Positions 33,692 to 42,924 are shown, counted from the first letter of the stretch. The stretch: DNA of 64,000 bases from an uncultured Pseudoteredinibacter sp. (GCF_947502065.1 NZ_CANMYE010000001.1:1364001-1428000), one strand, 5' to 3'. The notes: generated by a model not told the origin, from the letters alone. Program-made: numbers and translations.

Positions 33692-34303
33692 TCAGTAATT
33701 GCCTAGATCATTACTCAATCGCTGCCTAGCGGCGCTTAATTGATTTCGATAAGTAACCGCTAAAAAGCTAGGATCGTTGACACCCTGATCCTTTAAGCGG
33801 CGCCTTTCTTGATGTAAGTAACGCGCAAAGTTGTGGTACTTAGCCTTATCTAGACCGTATAAAACCTTCACCCAACGATTGATGCAATCGATGTAATCCC
33901 GGCCTTGCAGGCCAAAATACGGGGTAAACTGATTATGGATACCTTGAAGTGTCTTTTCACCCGGAGCATTAAAGCCACGTGGCGGCAGGAAGGTGCCAAC
34001 ATATCTAAAGGGGAACAGCATCCACAGCCAACACTGTTTAAGGAACTGCCAAACGATATTGATCGGTAAAAATAATAAGTACAAAAACAGCTGCACCGCG
34101 AAGCGCCAGGGTGTTTTGGACCAGCTTAGCGAACTCATGCTAATTGCGCGAAAGAAAGCAGCACCGTCAAATGATCGCTTACACAAAGCTTTACGCTGTA
34201 GTTGACGTCCTACTTCGAAGCACTCTACTTCGGCCTCTGTTAGGAGTGTGTCAGAAAATACCAGACTTTTCATGCTAGTCCCTGCGTCAGCTACCGTTTG
34301 CAC
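33692..34303 (-). CDS. Unknown protein with a central hydrophobic hairpin
   Basis: I do not recognise this protein of about 203 residues. A central stretch (about residues 65-105; FAVQLFLYLLFLPINIVWQF and LWMLFPFRYVG) is hydrophobic and aromatic and could form a membrane hairpin. The C-terminal half is soluble and basic (YIDCINRWVKVLYGLDKAKYHNFARYL, then RNQLSAARQRL). A GTG at 34303 with GGAGG five bases upstream is the best start. An ATG at 34273 with AGGGA is the alternative; starting earlier at 34321 lacks a ribosome site. Confidence 0.6.
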   Translation of the reverse strand: MQTVADAGTSMKSLVFSDTLLTEAEVECFEVGRQLQRKALCKRSFDGAAFFRAISMSSLSWSKTPWRFAVQLFLYLLFLPINIVWQFLKQCWLWMLFPFRYVGTFLPPRGFNAPGEKTLQGIHNQFTPYFGLQGRDYIDCINRWVKVLYGLDKAKYHNFARYLHQERRRLKDQGVNDPSFLAVTYRNQLSAARQRLSNDLGNY

Positions 34304-34422
34304 TATGACCTCCATTTGCACAGCGTTATTGGTATTCTTTAGGGGCGCTGTGCTTTTTACTTAATATGGGGCTATATTGGCAAATTGGAGCTTAACAGGG
34401 TCTGAATTTGTACATCCGCGCT

Positions 34423-35283
34423 TTAAAGGTGCTGATACGACTCTACCCCGCGCTCTAGAAGCTGGCGGGCCAAGATTTCGTCCAGCTGGGCCAAATCAGA
34501 CAGACTCAAACTGATATAGGGGATGGACTGTCGATCGTAGTATTCCTGCCTTTTAAATTGAGCACTAATTTCCTGAGGAGCCAGGTTCAGGCCCCACACT
34601 TCGATATAAAGACGACTATCAGGTAGGTAAAATTGACTTTTTAGCTCACGTGCTTGAGGCAAGGGGCGTGCGCAACTGTGCCCCAAGCCAGCCAGATAGA
34701 GCCAATCGCCAACCAGCTTTAAGGCTCGGCAAGAATGGCTTTGCCCATCTAAGGCGGTACACTGGCAAGCTTCGGCTAAAGCTTCCTCGCTCAACTGATT
34801 ACCGGCAGCCAGATCCTGCAACTCAGCAGCCACAGGTTTTAAACGGTCTAGTAAATCCTGCTCCCATAAGGCAAAGGTTCGACCAGAGGGTTCATGAATG
34901 TGGATACTGCCGCCACTTTGTCTGCCAAAATCGCTAAGTCGCCAGCCCCGAATATCACGTTCAATTAAGCCCTGCTCAGCTAACAGCGCATTTACCTGGC
35001 GAGCTTTAATGCCGAATTTTTGCGCAATAGCCGAAGCATTCAGCTGACTGGGTGTACGATCAGCGAAAATGGCGTGATCGCAAACCGTGGCGGGCCAGAC
35101 AATATAATCTCCATAGCGCTTGCTATGACGAATCTCGCCGCCTTCGAACTCGCCTTTGGCCGTCAATTGCCAAGCTTCATCAACATACTGAATCCAGCCG
35201 GCATCTAATAGTGTTTTAGTCAGTAACTTGAGCGGCATATCAAGTTTATCGGCTAGCGCTGTTCGCGAATAAAAACCCGCCAT
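34423..35283 (-). CDS. Tandem winged-helix-like protein with putative PD-(D/E)XK nuclease domain
   Basis: The 286-residue protein contains two similar N-terminal modules. Module 1 (about 1-65) has LADKLDMP, LLTKTLLDAGWI, W-x-LTAKGEFEGGEI and YIVWP. Module 2 (about 75-145) has IAQKFGIK, QVNALLAEQGLI, W-x-LSDFGRQSGGSI and FALWE. They look like duplicated winged helices ending in an L-T/S-x-x-G turn. The C-terminal part has FYLPDSRLYIEVWGL, then KRQEYYD and IPYISL. This D-x(n)-E-x-W...K arrangement resembles PD-(D/E)XK nucleases of the Vsr/DUF559 kind. Activity is inference. The ATG at 35283 is chosen by comparison of the module ends; upstream in-frame starts exist. Confidence 0.6.
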   Translation of the reverse strand: MAGFYSRTALADKLDMPLKLLTKTLLDAGWIQYVDEAWQLTAKGEFEGGEIRHSKRYGDYIVWPATVCDHAIFADRTPSQLNASAIAQKFGIKARQVNALLAEQGLIERDIRGWRLSDFGRQSGGSIHIHEPSGRTFALWEQDLLDRLKPVAAELQDLAAGNQLSEEALAEACQCTALDGQSHSCRALKLVGDWLYLAGLGHSCARPLPQARELKSQFYLPDSRLYIEVWGLNLAPQEISAQFKRQEYYDRQSIPYISLSLSDLAQLDEILARQLLERGVESYQHL

Positions 35284-35452
35284 TGTTTCATTTCGTTCTT
35301 CAGTCACTGTCTTACCATTAGACCTTAAAGGGTTGATCATTATAACGTATAAATCGGCGCATTTTACCAGCTTCGTAATGAGCGGAACTCGACAAGCTAG
35401 CATGCCTCAGGTAAGGTGGCGCGAAATCAGCCCTGCAATCGGATTTACATCA

Positions 35453-35704
35453 ATGGACCCACAGAAACTACTCGCTAAGCACAATATCAACTCCGCTGAA
35501 CTGGAACTTATTTCCCAGCAATTTGAGACCAGAGTAGCCAGCAAAGGGCTGCCTAGGCAGGCAAAAATTTTGCTAGAAACAGCGGCAATGGATCTCGCTT
35601 TAGGGGCTGTCGAAATGAGTCAAGAAACCGAATCAGCCATGGGCGAGTCGCTCAGTGCCCTGCAGTTACTGGAAATACTGTGCGCAGTTGAATTTGCCTC
35701 CTAG
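35453..35704 (+). CDS. Small helical protein of unknown function
   Basis: I do not recognise this product of 83 residues (from the ATG at 35453; 100 residues if started at 35402). It is acidic and helical: MDPQKLLAKHNINSAELELI, an ALGAVEMSQETESAMGES middle, and a Leu-rich end LQLLEILCAVEFAS. Neither start has a strong ribosome site. It is divergent from the winged-helix/nuclease-like gene. Reality as a gene is likely but unproven. Confidence 0.5.
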   Translation: MDPQKLLAKHNINSAELELISQQFETRVASKGLPRQAKILLETAAMDLALGAVEMSQETESAMGESLSALQLLEILCAVEFAS

Positions 35705-35775
35705 TAGGCGATCTAAGATTTCTAGGCCTATCTAGCTGTGTGCTTGACCATAAAAGGCCAAGCGTAAGGCAAAAC

Positions 35776-35795
35776 AAGCGCCAATGTAGGCGCTT
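35776..35795. terminator. Hairpin between convergent genes
   Basis: AAGCGCC and GGCGCTT form a 7-bp stem with loop AATGTA between the stops at 35704 and 35821. Short T-rich tracts lie on both sides, so it could end transcription in both directions. Confidence 0.6.
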
Positions 35796-35820
35796 TATCT
35801 GAATTTCTTAAGCTAATTTG

Positions 35821-36480
35821 CTAGCGCTTAAGGGTTGTCTTGGCACTCGCTGGCAGCTTTTTAAAATGTTCAAGCGCCTTACTAAAGCCAAACAGGGAGT
35901 GGATTGAATTGACCACCCTGCCGTCTAACGCAGCAAAAGCCAACTTCAACTTTCGCCCTGCTTGCATTGGCTTGATTAATTCATCGCCAAGCGTATAGGT
36001 CAACATACAGCCTATTTGGGTGCAATAAGAATAACCATAGTTTTTCTTATATATCTCTTTACCGTCATATCGAATAATACTGAGATCAACACCGTGATCG
36101 ATACGGGTCATTAATGGGACGGTAAAGGTAATTAAAATCGAATCGGCTTTTTGGTGTAACGATACAGAGCTGATTACGCGTTTTTTTTCATCGAGTATAT
36201 ACTGGTGAACAATGCAGTCCCCATCACCGCAATTTAACACCCAATCTTTAAATACAGTTCGATCCGTTTCTCTTTGCGCACTGGGATTTGTCGGCGGGCT
36301 ACTTGGCGCCTCATCCGGTAAGTTGCTTGGCTTACTCAATGTGGTAGTTTTAGTGACATTGCCATTAAGTTCGGCTTGAGCGCTACTGTACAAGCTCAAG
36401 GTCACGGTAAATAATAGTGTTAATAACGTCATACCAATACGAAAATTAAAGCTGTTAAACAGGCCGCCTCGTTTTTCCAT
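35821..36480 (-). CDS. Invasion-associated locus B (IalB)-like secreted protein
   Basis: The protein of 219 residues has a signal peptide (hydrophobic segment about 14-34, cleavage near SSAQA) and a Pro/Ser/Thr-rich linker. An IalB-like domain follows from about 75: VFKDWVLNCGDGDCIVHQ, then ISSVSLHQ, HGVDLSIIRYDGKEIYKKNYGYSYCTQIGCMLTYTL and LKLAFAALDGRVV. Four Cys residues in two C-x(n)-C pairs are placed as in the family. IalB proteins are periplasmic or envelope proteins named from Bartonella; function outside pathogens is unknown. It is a single-gene unit. Confidence 0.75.
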   Translation of the reverse strand: MEKRGGLFNSFNFRIGMTLLTLLFTVTLSLYSSAQAELNGNVTKTTTLSKPSNLPDEAPSSPPTNPSAQRETDRTVFKDWVLNCGDGDCIVHQYILDEKKRVISSVSLHQKADSILITFTVPLMTRIDHGVDLSIIRYDGKEIYKKNYGYSYCTQIGCMLTYTLGDELIKPMQAGRKLKLAFAALDGRVVNSIHSLFGFSKALEHFKKLPASAKTTLKR

Positions 36481-36564
36481 ATCACACCCTCATCCTTTAG
36501 TGTTTTCTATTTATAGTATATACATGCGGATCGATGTAGCACAAAAGCAGTCCTTTTCTGCTCA

Positions 36565-36818
36565 CTAGGGCCTGTTAACGCTAACCCGCCACCACTGTTA
36601 GAGCCAACAACGTCTTAATCATGGCGCGAGACTCGTAGCTTGGTCGCCCCAAATAAGCAACGAGCAAAGCTAAGTAATGCGATTTTAGCCTAAGCTTTTG
36701 TAGCCAAAGGCCATAAAGGCCGACTTATTTCATCGCTCGGCTGTGCTAGTGCTCGCTGAAATGGGATGACCACAATACTCTCGCCCTAGCTTGCCGAATT
36801 GGTGTTAACAGACCCTAG
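36565..36818. mobile_element. MITE-like element with terminal inverted repeats
   Basis: The left end CTAGGGCCTGTTAACGCTA and the reverse complement of the right end, CTAGGGTCTGTTAACACCA, agree at 16 of 19 positions. The 254-bp interior has no coding frame and no transposase. A clear target duplication is not visible. The element sits in the 354-bp gap between the IalB-like gene and slyD, with its right end 17 bp beyond the slyD stop. Mobility is inferred from structure only. Confidence 0.55.
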
Positions 36819-36834
36819 CTAAGTATGCCCTGCT

Positions 36835-37326
36835 TTAATGTTGATGACCACCGGGGCCATGGGCATGGCCATGGTCAATCTCGGAACTGCTAGCCTCCCG
36901 TATAGTTAAGATTTCAATATCAAACTGAACCTTTTTACCAGCCAGAGGGTGGTTAGCGTCAACATCGACATTTTTAAGGCCAACTTTAAGAACGGTCGCT
37001 TGCTTTTGACCTTGGTCGGTATTGATATGAACGATATCACCTTTCTTGGGCTTTTTATTACCGAGCAGGTGCTTGATAGGCACCCGCTGCTGCCAATTGT
37101 CACGACGTAAGCCATAAGCTTTCTCTGGGTCTAGGGCAACACTAAAAACATCACCTTCTTCATGGTCTAACATCGCCTCTTCTAGCGCTGGTAAAATATT
37201 GCCGTAGCCGTGCAAGTACAAGCTGGCTTGCTCGCCATGGGAAGACTCCAACTCGACTGAAGGCTCCTGCGCACAATTCCAAAGTCGATAATGGAAAGAA
37301 ACAACTTTGTCTTTACTGATTTTCAT
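36835..37326 (-). CDS. slyD: FKBP-type peptidyl-prolyl isomerase SlyD
   Basis: This cytoplasmic prolyl isomerase/chaperone has 163 residues. The FKBP halves LHGYGNILPALEEAMLDHEEGD and the final VDANHPLAGKKVQFDIEI surround an insert-in-flap domain (about 70-120; PEKAYGLRRDNWQQRVPI). The C-terminal tail is His-rich (EIDHGHAHGPGGHQH), consistent with nickel or other metal binding, though shorter than in E. coli SlyD. The start has GAGTGAG upstream. It lies 13 bp after hrpB on the same strand and is probably co-transcribed. Confidence 0.92.
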   Translation of the reverse strand: MKISKDKVVSFHYRLWNCAQEPSVELESSHGEQASLYLHGYGNILPALEEAMLDHEEGDVFSVALDPEKAYGLRRDNWQQRVPIKHLLGNKKPKKGDIVHINTDQGQKQATVLKVGLKNVDVDANHPLAGKKVQFDIEILTIREASSSEIDHGHAHGPGGHQH

Positions 37327-37339
37327 AACTCACTCTCGT

Positions 37340-39979
37340 TTAGTTTTTCTTCTCACGTGCTAGAGAAGCTTTTGTCTTTGCGGTGGCGATTGCCGCCATT
37401 GGATTATCCGGCCAAGGGTGCTTTGGGTAGCGGCCACGCATTTCTTTTTTAACGTCTTGGTAGGCGTTTTCCCAAAAACTCTCTAAATCATTGGTAAGCG
37501 CCAAGGCACGTCCTGCCGGCGATAGCAGCTGAAGCTTAATGGCCAAGCGACCATTTAATAAAGTAGGAGCTTGTTTGGCACCAAACATCTCTTGCAGTTT
37601 TACCGATAATTCGGGCTCACCATTTAAGTAATTAATTTCCTTTAAGCTACCACTGGCGACTTTAATTTTGCTAGGTAAATGCCGATCTAAGTACTGCTGT
37701 TGCTCCCAATCAATAGTTGCCTTTAACGCCGCAGCAATATCCAGTGCCTCGAGCTGGCTAAGCTTGTCAATTCTAGCCAATTGGGTCTCTAAAACCGGCG
37801 CTATCCTGTCCAAAATGCCCGGCCAACTGACTGCAAAAGGCATCTTTCCCGGTTCATTTTTATTCAGTATGTTAATCCGTGCGCTTAGCTGCTTAGCTTC
37901 ATCACTGAGCGACAGGCAACTGCCGTAATGCTGTTTTATATAGCGCAATAACGCTTGAACTTTGATTTCGGGGTCGAGCTTATGAATTGGTTTACTATTT
38001 AACAATAGCTTGCCGAAATAGTGGCGCTCTTGCGCAATAAAGCGCCCTAGCCTTTTGTCCCAATCGATAAAATGTTCAAGCCTGAGTTTATTAGCACAAT
38101 AAGTTAATAGATGTTCTTGATCAGCGGCCGCCGCGAGATAGATTCTGTCGTATTGCTTACCTTTGCGACCACCCACTTGCGCAACCACTAAAAATTGTTC
38201 CCTTGCGAGCGGATCAGCGGCATCCAAAATCGCTTGCCGGCCATTACTTAGGTGATAAACAACTTCAGCGTTGTCTGTTTCACGAATACGCTTGGCAAGG
38301 CGATCTGGATAGGCAAGTAGCAACAGTTCCATAACATCGAGCGTTGTTTTGCAGCTTGGCTCAATATTATCGGCTTTTTGTAGCTCCTGCTTTCTGAGCT
38401 GCTGTACACTGGCATTAACACGCTTTCTGATAGCAGCCTTTTGTTGAGTCTTTTCCTTTAGCCATTGCAAGCGTAAACCGATATCGCAGCTATGAGCTTG
38501 GGTGGACAATGGGTCTTTTTCTAAAAGTAAGGCCGCCAATTTTTCTGCCAGGTTTTCTTCGGCAATAGCATGCTCTCGACTGATAGAGATCATATGCGCC
38601 AAACGCGGATGCAGGGGCAATTTAGCCAAGCCTTCGCCATGAGAGCTAATGGCAAAGTTAGGCTGCTGAGCGCTAGCGCTTGTGCCTTTGGAGTGTTCGA
38701 TAGCTTGCAAGGAATACAATAAATCATGCGCCTGCCAAGCATTTGCAACAGGCGGTTGATCCAGCCAATGAAGCTCATCAAGACTTTCAGCGCCCCAGGC
38801 TGCTGATTGCAAGCAAAGGCTACTTAAGTCGGCTCTTAGAATTTCAGCCTGACCATGTTCAGCCAAGCCTTGCTGATCACTTTCACTCCAAAGGCGAAGG
38901 CAAAATCCGGCTTTTGTACGCCCTGCGCGCCCCGCTCTTTGCTTACAATTGGCCTTTGAGCTGCGTTCGGTAAGCAATCGATTCATACCGGTGTTAGGAT
39001 CAAATGCAGAGCTTCTTTTTAAGCCACCATCAATAACAATACTGACATCTTCAATTGTCAAACTGGATTCTGCAATATCAGTGGCCAGTACAATTTTACG
39101 TTCGCCATTCTTAGCCGGAGCAATTGCCTGAAACTGTTTCTCTAAAGCCAGCTCACCATATAAGGGCACAAACTTTAAAGTCGATTGATCGCCAATTGCT
39201 CCTGCCTGATACTGTTCTTCTAAATACTGCAGGCAACTTTGAATTTCACCCTGCCCAGGCAGAAACAGCAGTATTGAACCTTCGTGTTTTAGCAGTGCAA
39301 TCTTAATAGCTCGAAAAATGGCTTCACAAAGTTCTCGACGAGATTTGCCATATATGGACAACTCAGGCAAATAATCGATACTTACTGGATACTGGCGCCC
39401 TTCACTGGTGATAAGTGGGGCGCCAGGAAAGCTTTCTTGCAGCTGCTCACTTTGCAAAGTCGCCGACATCAACAGCATCTTAAGTGGCTGTTCATCCCTA
39501 AATATTTCTCTAGACTGCAACGCAAGTGCGAGAGCCAAATCTCCGTCTAAGTGACGCTCATGCAATTCATCAAAGATTAGCAGGCCAACATCTTTAAGCT
39601 CAGGATCCTGCTGTAGTCGACGAATAAATAAGCCTTCTGTCATGACTTCTAGGCGGGTTTCTTGACTAACCCGACTTTCCATTCTTACTCGGTAGCCCAC
39701 GGTTTTCCCCACCGCCTCGCCCAATAAATTGGCCATCCGTTCAGCTGCCGCTTTAGCAGCCAAACGCCTCGGTTCTAGTAAAATTATTTTCTGCTGAGCA
39801 AGGGATGGCATCGCTAAAGCTAGCAAAGGTAACACAGTAGTTTTACCAGCCCCTGGTGCCGCCTGTAAAATCAGGGTGTCTTGTTGACCGTCCAAAGCCT
39901 TGGCTAATTCGTCAAGCAAATCAATAATCGGCAGATTGGGCAAGCTAATATTTGCTAATAGACTGGATACAACTGACAT
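37340..39979 (-). CDS. hrpB: ATP-dependent RNA helicase HrpB
   Basis: This DEAH-type helicase of 879 residues, of uncertain physiological role, has motif I AAPGAGKTT near residue 44 and motif Ia EPRRLAAKA. The DExH box IFDELHERHLD reads D-E-L-H in place of D-E-A-H. Further motifs are LMSATLQ, VLATDIAESSLTIEDV and QRAGRAGRTKAGFCLRLW (motif VI). The long C-terminal HrpB domain includes RGRYPKHPWPDNP near the end, the hallmark that separates HrpB from HrpA. The length fits the family. It precedes slyD and follows a patatin-like gene on the same strand. Confidence 0.94.
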   Translation of the reverse strand: MSVVSSLLANISLPNLPIIDLLDELAKALDGQQDTLILQAAPGAGKTTVLPLLALAMPSLAQQKIILLEPRRLAAKAAAERMANLLGEAVGKTVGYRVRMESRVSQETRLEVMTEGLFIRRLQQDPELKDVGLLIFDELHERHLDGDLALALALQSREIFRDEQPLKMLLMSATLQSEQLQESFPGAPLITSEGRQYPVSIDYLPELSIYGKSRRELCEAIFRAIKIALLKHEGSILLFLPGQGEIQSCLQYLEEQYQAGAIGDQSTLKFVPLYGELALEKQFQAIAPAKNGERKIVLATDIAESSLTIEDVSIVIDGGLKRSSAFDPNTGMNRLLTERSSKANCKQRAGRAGRTKAGFCLRLWSESDQQGLAEHGQAEILRADLSSLCLQSAAWGAESLDELHWLDQPPVANAWQAHDLLYSLQAIEHSKGTSASAQQPNFAISSHGEGLAKLPLHPRLAHMISISREHAIAEENLAEKLAALLLEKDPLSTQAHSCDIGLRLQWLKEKTQQKAAIRKRVNASVQQLRKQELQKADNIEPSCKTTLDVMELLLLAYPDRLAKRIRETDNAEVVYHLSNGRQAILDAADPLAREQFLVVAQVGGRKGKQYDRIYLAAAADQEHLLTYCANKLRLEHFIDWDKRLGRFIAQERHYFGKLLLNSKPIHKLDPEIKVQALLRYIKQHYGSCLSLSDEAKQLSARINILNKNEPGKMPFAVSWPGILDRIAPVLETQLARIDKLSQLEALDIAAALKATIDWEQQQYLDRHLPSKIKVASGSLKEINYLNGEPELSVKLQEMFGAKQAPTLLNGRLAIKLQLLSPAGRALALTNDLESFWENAYQDVKKEMRGRYPKHPWPDNPMAAIATAKTKASLAREKKN

Positions 39980-39990
39980 AACAATACGTG

Positions 39991-41094
39991 TTAGAAATCT
40001 TTTAAATTATCGGCCAGATCATCGCCATTTACCCAAGACAAAAATTCCTCACCTAGCTGGCTACTGGCTTGCATCGCTTGTCGCCAACGTTGCTGTCGAA
40101 TTTCGTTGCGCCCTTTGTAAATTGAGAAGTCTTTGCGATCGGGTAAACGTCCATCTGGTAAGGCAGCCACAAACTCAGCACTTGGCGATAACATAATGAC
40201 ATTGTCCAATTGTGTAGCGCTGGCTTTTCGCGAGGGGTAAAATTTATCGAACCAATTGGGTACCAAGTAATTGTAAAAATGTGGGTATAAAACCAAACCG
40301 CTATCCTGCCAAAAACGGCTCGGAATCGGATGATAATCTAGCAGTCCGCCATCACGGTACAAACCTTCACTAGCCCCTGCAATCCCAGATATTGGATCCA
40401 TAATATAGGGAATGGCCGCTGAAGCTCGCAAAGCCGCGCGCAGGTTCTGCTGACTTAATGGTATATGTTGAGTTTTAACACCGGCCTCATCTTTCAATTC
40501 TGGCAAGTCTCTCCCATCACTAAAGACCGCCCTATCAAACATTGCGCCATAATTTTTATTACTGGCCGAGCGGACAAAACCCTCACTCATTCCTAGCGCT
40601 AAACTAAAGGGTTTCTCCTTAGATAAAAAGCTGTGACACTTTACGGCACCGCAGCTATACCTAAGGTAAGGATGCTGCAATAACTCATCGAGCTTATCTT
40701 CAGGCATTAATGTATCGAGAATTCGCTCAGTTTGATAAACAACTTCCGCAGGCTTCGCTTTACGGCCATAGCTTTGGTTGATGTAAGCGTTAGCTAAACG
40801 CTCTAAACTTGGCCCCGGATCAGTTTGGCAGGCCGCTGCTAACTTCCACGCTCCGACAGAGGTACCGTAGAGCTTGATTGGCGAGATGGTCTTATCAATT
40901 ACCGCATTATTTTGCTCGCCATCGAAATATTCAGGCAACCACTGTTCAAATACTGCGCGATCCAAGCCGTATATTGCTAACCATTTAGCAGCACCAGAAG
41001 CTCCAAATATGGCTTGGATATCTTGTGGTTTTAAACCGTGTTCTTGTATATGTCGCTTAGCCTTAGCGCCCGCGTATATCTCTAATAGAGCCAT
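39991..41094 (-). CDS. Patatin-like phospholipase family protein
   Basis: The 367-residue protein contains GASGAAKWLA near residue 35 as an oxyanion-type Gly-rich segment. The nucleophile elbow GTSVGAWKLA (G-x-S-x-G) lies near residue 80, and the dyad Asp in YRDGGLLDYHP near residue 250. This Ser-Asp dyad pattern is that of patatin lipases, although the spacing and the large middle differ from the RssA subgroup seen at 54780. The ATG at 41094 is preferred over an upstream in-frame start at 41196. It ends 11 bp before hrpB. Confidence 0.8.
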   Translation of the reverse strand: MALLEIYAGAKAKRHIQEHGLKPQDIQAIFGASGAAKWLAIYGLDRAVFEQWLPEYFDGEQNNAVIDKTISPIKLYGTSVGAWKLAAACQTDPGPSLERLANAYINQSYGRKAKPAEVVYQTERILDTLMPEDKLDELLQHPYLRYSCGAVKCHSFLSKEKPFSLALGMSEGFVRSASNKNYGAMFDRAVFSDGRDLPELKDEAGVKTQHIPLSQQNLRAALRASAAIPYIMDPISGIAGASEGLYRDGGLLDYHPIPSRFWQDSGLVLYPHFYNYLVPNWFDKFYPSRKASATQLDNVIMLSPSAEFVAALPDGRLPDRKDFSIYKGRNEIRQQRWRQAMQASSQLGEEFLSWVNGDDLADNLKDF

Positions 41095-41332
41095 AGTGAT
41101 CGATAAACAGTAATCTAATGGGAGTGAAAATAAGCAATCAGTATCTAAATAATACGCCGATGGCGATCTAGGCTGTAATGATAAGCTAAACGGCACAAAG
41201 TATCAGCACAGCGAAAAGCCTTATTTCAATGCTGTGATTTAAGGCTTTTAGTAGTGACGAACTAGCTTAAGCGTCCGGACTTGATAAATGGCCGCCAAAC
41301 ACAAGATTTTCTAGCGAAAGCGGCAATGAGGA

Positions 41333-42391
41333 TCAAAAACTCAGTAGCACCTTTCCCCCACGAGAGGGCTGCTGGCTTAACTCTAGTGCCTTTAAATAAT
41401 CCTCCAGCGCAAACACTTCGGCGACCTCAGCATGAAAAATGCCTTTAGCCGACAGCTTTGCCATCTGACGAATCGTTGAAATCAGCTTTAAAGTAGATTG
41501 CTGCGCAAGCCAATTGCCCGCGAAGAATCCTTCTATTCGACAACCAGGCATCATTAAGTCACGGCTGTTCACAGAGAAACCATTTGCAGCTAAAGTGCCA
41601 TAAAGGAGCATAGTCGCGTTTACAGACAAACAGCGCGACATATCGCTAGTAAGCTGACCACCAACGCAATCCATCGCATAGCACACGCCACGAGAGCGTG
41701 TTATCGAAGCAACCTTCGCCAGCAAGTCCTCCTCAGGGTACACAATAACCTCATCCGCCCCCAGACGTTTCAGTTCATCTTTTTGATCACTATTGCGGAC
41801 AATATTAATGGTGCGAAAGCCAAACTCCTTACTTAGAGCGATGACCATTTTCGCCAAGGCTGAGTTTCCAGCACTCTGCAATAAATACTCTCCGGCCTCA
41901 ACTTTTAATACCTTACGAACCATTGCAAAACTGGACAATGGATTAATAGTGTACATCGCCGCTTGTTCATGGCTTAGCTGCTCTGGTACTGGTATCGCTT
42001 TTTTGGCGTCAACAAGAGTATATTCTTGCCAACTTCCCTCTGGCGGGCCAGCGCTAATGGCCACCCTTTTACCCTTTAGTCGTCGCGCCAATAAACTGCT
42101 GCCACAGGCATCGACAATACCCACGCCTTCACCGCCCAAAACATAAGGGTGCTCGGGATAGGGCATCGTTCTGGCCGGATCAAAGCAACATTGCTCTTGC
42201 TGATAGTTCCATATAAGGCGCTGTAAAGCGGCTTTATAATCACCACGAATAAAATTGAAATCCGAAGGGTTAATAACCGCACGGAGCATTTTAACTCGGA
42301 CCTGATTGGCAGCTGGCTCAGGCAAAGATCGCTGCTGCAATTCCATGTTGGATAGATCCTCGGCAAAGCCTGTTACAACAAGAGATTTCAT
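41333..42391 (-). CDS. MDR-superfamily zinc-independent oxidoreductase (2-enoyl reductase / quinone oxidoreductase-like)
   Basis: The 352-residue protein has the MDR fold. The catalytic half has RAVINPSDFNFIRGDY, VLGGEGVGIVDACG and AISAGPPEGSWQEY. The Rossmann half has YLLQSAGNSALAKMVIALSKEFGFRTINIVR and the SDQKDELKRLGADEVI segment typical of trans-2-enoyl reductases (ETR/MECR). No structural zinc Cys cluster is present. The ATG overlaps the TGA of the upstream thioesterase gene by one base, so the two form a coupled pair, suggesting a role in acyl metabolism. Confidence 0.82.
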   Translation of the reverse strand: MKSLVVTGFAEDLSNMELQQRSLPEPAANQVRVKMLRAVINPSDFNFIRGDYKAALQRLIWNYQQEQCCFDPARTMPYPEHPYVLGGEGVGIVDACGSSLLARRLKGKRVAISAGPPEGSWQEYTLVDAKKAIPVPEQLSHEQAAMYTINPLSSFAMVRKVLKVEAGEYLLQSAGNSALAKMVIALSKEFGFRTINIVRNSDQKDELKRLGADEVIVYPEEDLLAKVASITRSRGVCYAMDCVGGQLTSDMSRCLSVNATMLLYGTLAANGFSVNSRDLMMPGCRIEGFFAGNWLAQQSTLKLISTIRQMAKLSAKGIFHAEVAEVFALEDYLKALELSQQPSRGGKVLLSF

Positions 42392-42804
42392 CACACTGCA
42401 CCTGTGTCATTATTGCGTTTAATCGCTTCGCTTATTTTCTGTTTAAATTCTTCAGGCATTGGGCAGGTATGTTTGTTCTTTAAATCAAAGTACACCAATG
42501 TTGAACTGGCCTTGAGGAGCTGGCGATCTTGCTGAAAGATGTCCGTACGAATCTGCAATGAGCTGTTACCAAGTTTATCGATCCAGCTGTGATTGCTGAC
42601 TTGGTGACCGAAATAACCTTCAGCCATAAAGTCCATATTGACGTTTGCTAAGACGAAGTTGAAGCCAGCTGGCAGCTGCACTGCCCTATCTCCCATCAGT
42701 AAGCTGGTTCGACTCTGCTCGACCCAGGCACTGTAACTAACGTTGTTGATATGCCCCAAGGCATCAGTCTCGCAAAAGCGAGGCATAAAGTGTTCTACCA
42801 GCAT
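42391..42804 (-). CDS. Hotdog-fold acyl-CoA thioesterase (4HBT/YbgC-like)
   Basis: The protein of 137 residues has the 4HBT signature RFCETDALGHINNVSYSAWVEQSR, with the catalytic Asp in ETDALGHINN. FVLANVNMDFMAEGYFGHQV and RTDIFQQDRQLLKASSTLVYFD are the usual strands. Such enzymes hydrolyse acyl-CoA thioesters in the cytoplasm; chain-length preference is not readable. It is immediately upstream of and coupled to the enoyl-reductase-like gene. Confidence 0.87.
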   Translation of the reverse strand: MLVEHFMPRFCETDALGHINNVSYSAWVEQSRTSLLMGDRAVQLPAGFNFVLANVNMDFMAEGYFGHQVSNHSWIDKLGNSSLQIRTDIFQQDRQLLKASSTLVYFDLKNKHTCPMPEEFKQKISEAIKRNNDTGAV

Positions 42805-42924
42805 TGCTTATCCTTATTATTGCTTAGCGTGAGTAGGCGTCTTAGCGGCAAGTTTGGTTTTTACCTTTATCGCTCTTTGTTATACTAGCGCCTTCGTAGA
42901 CGGCTTGATACAGGCGATTTTAGC

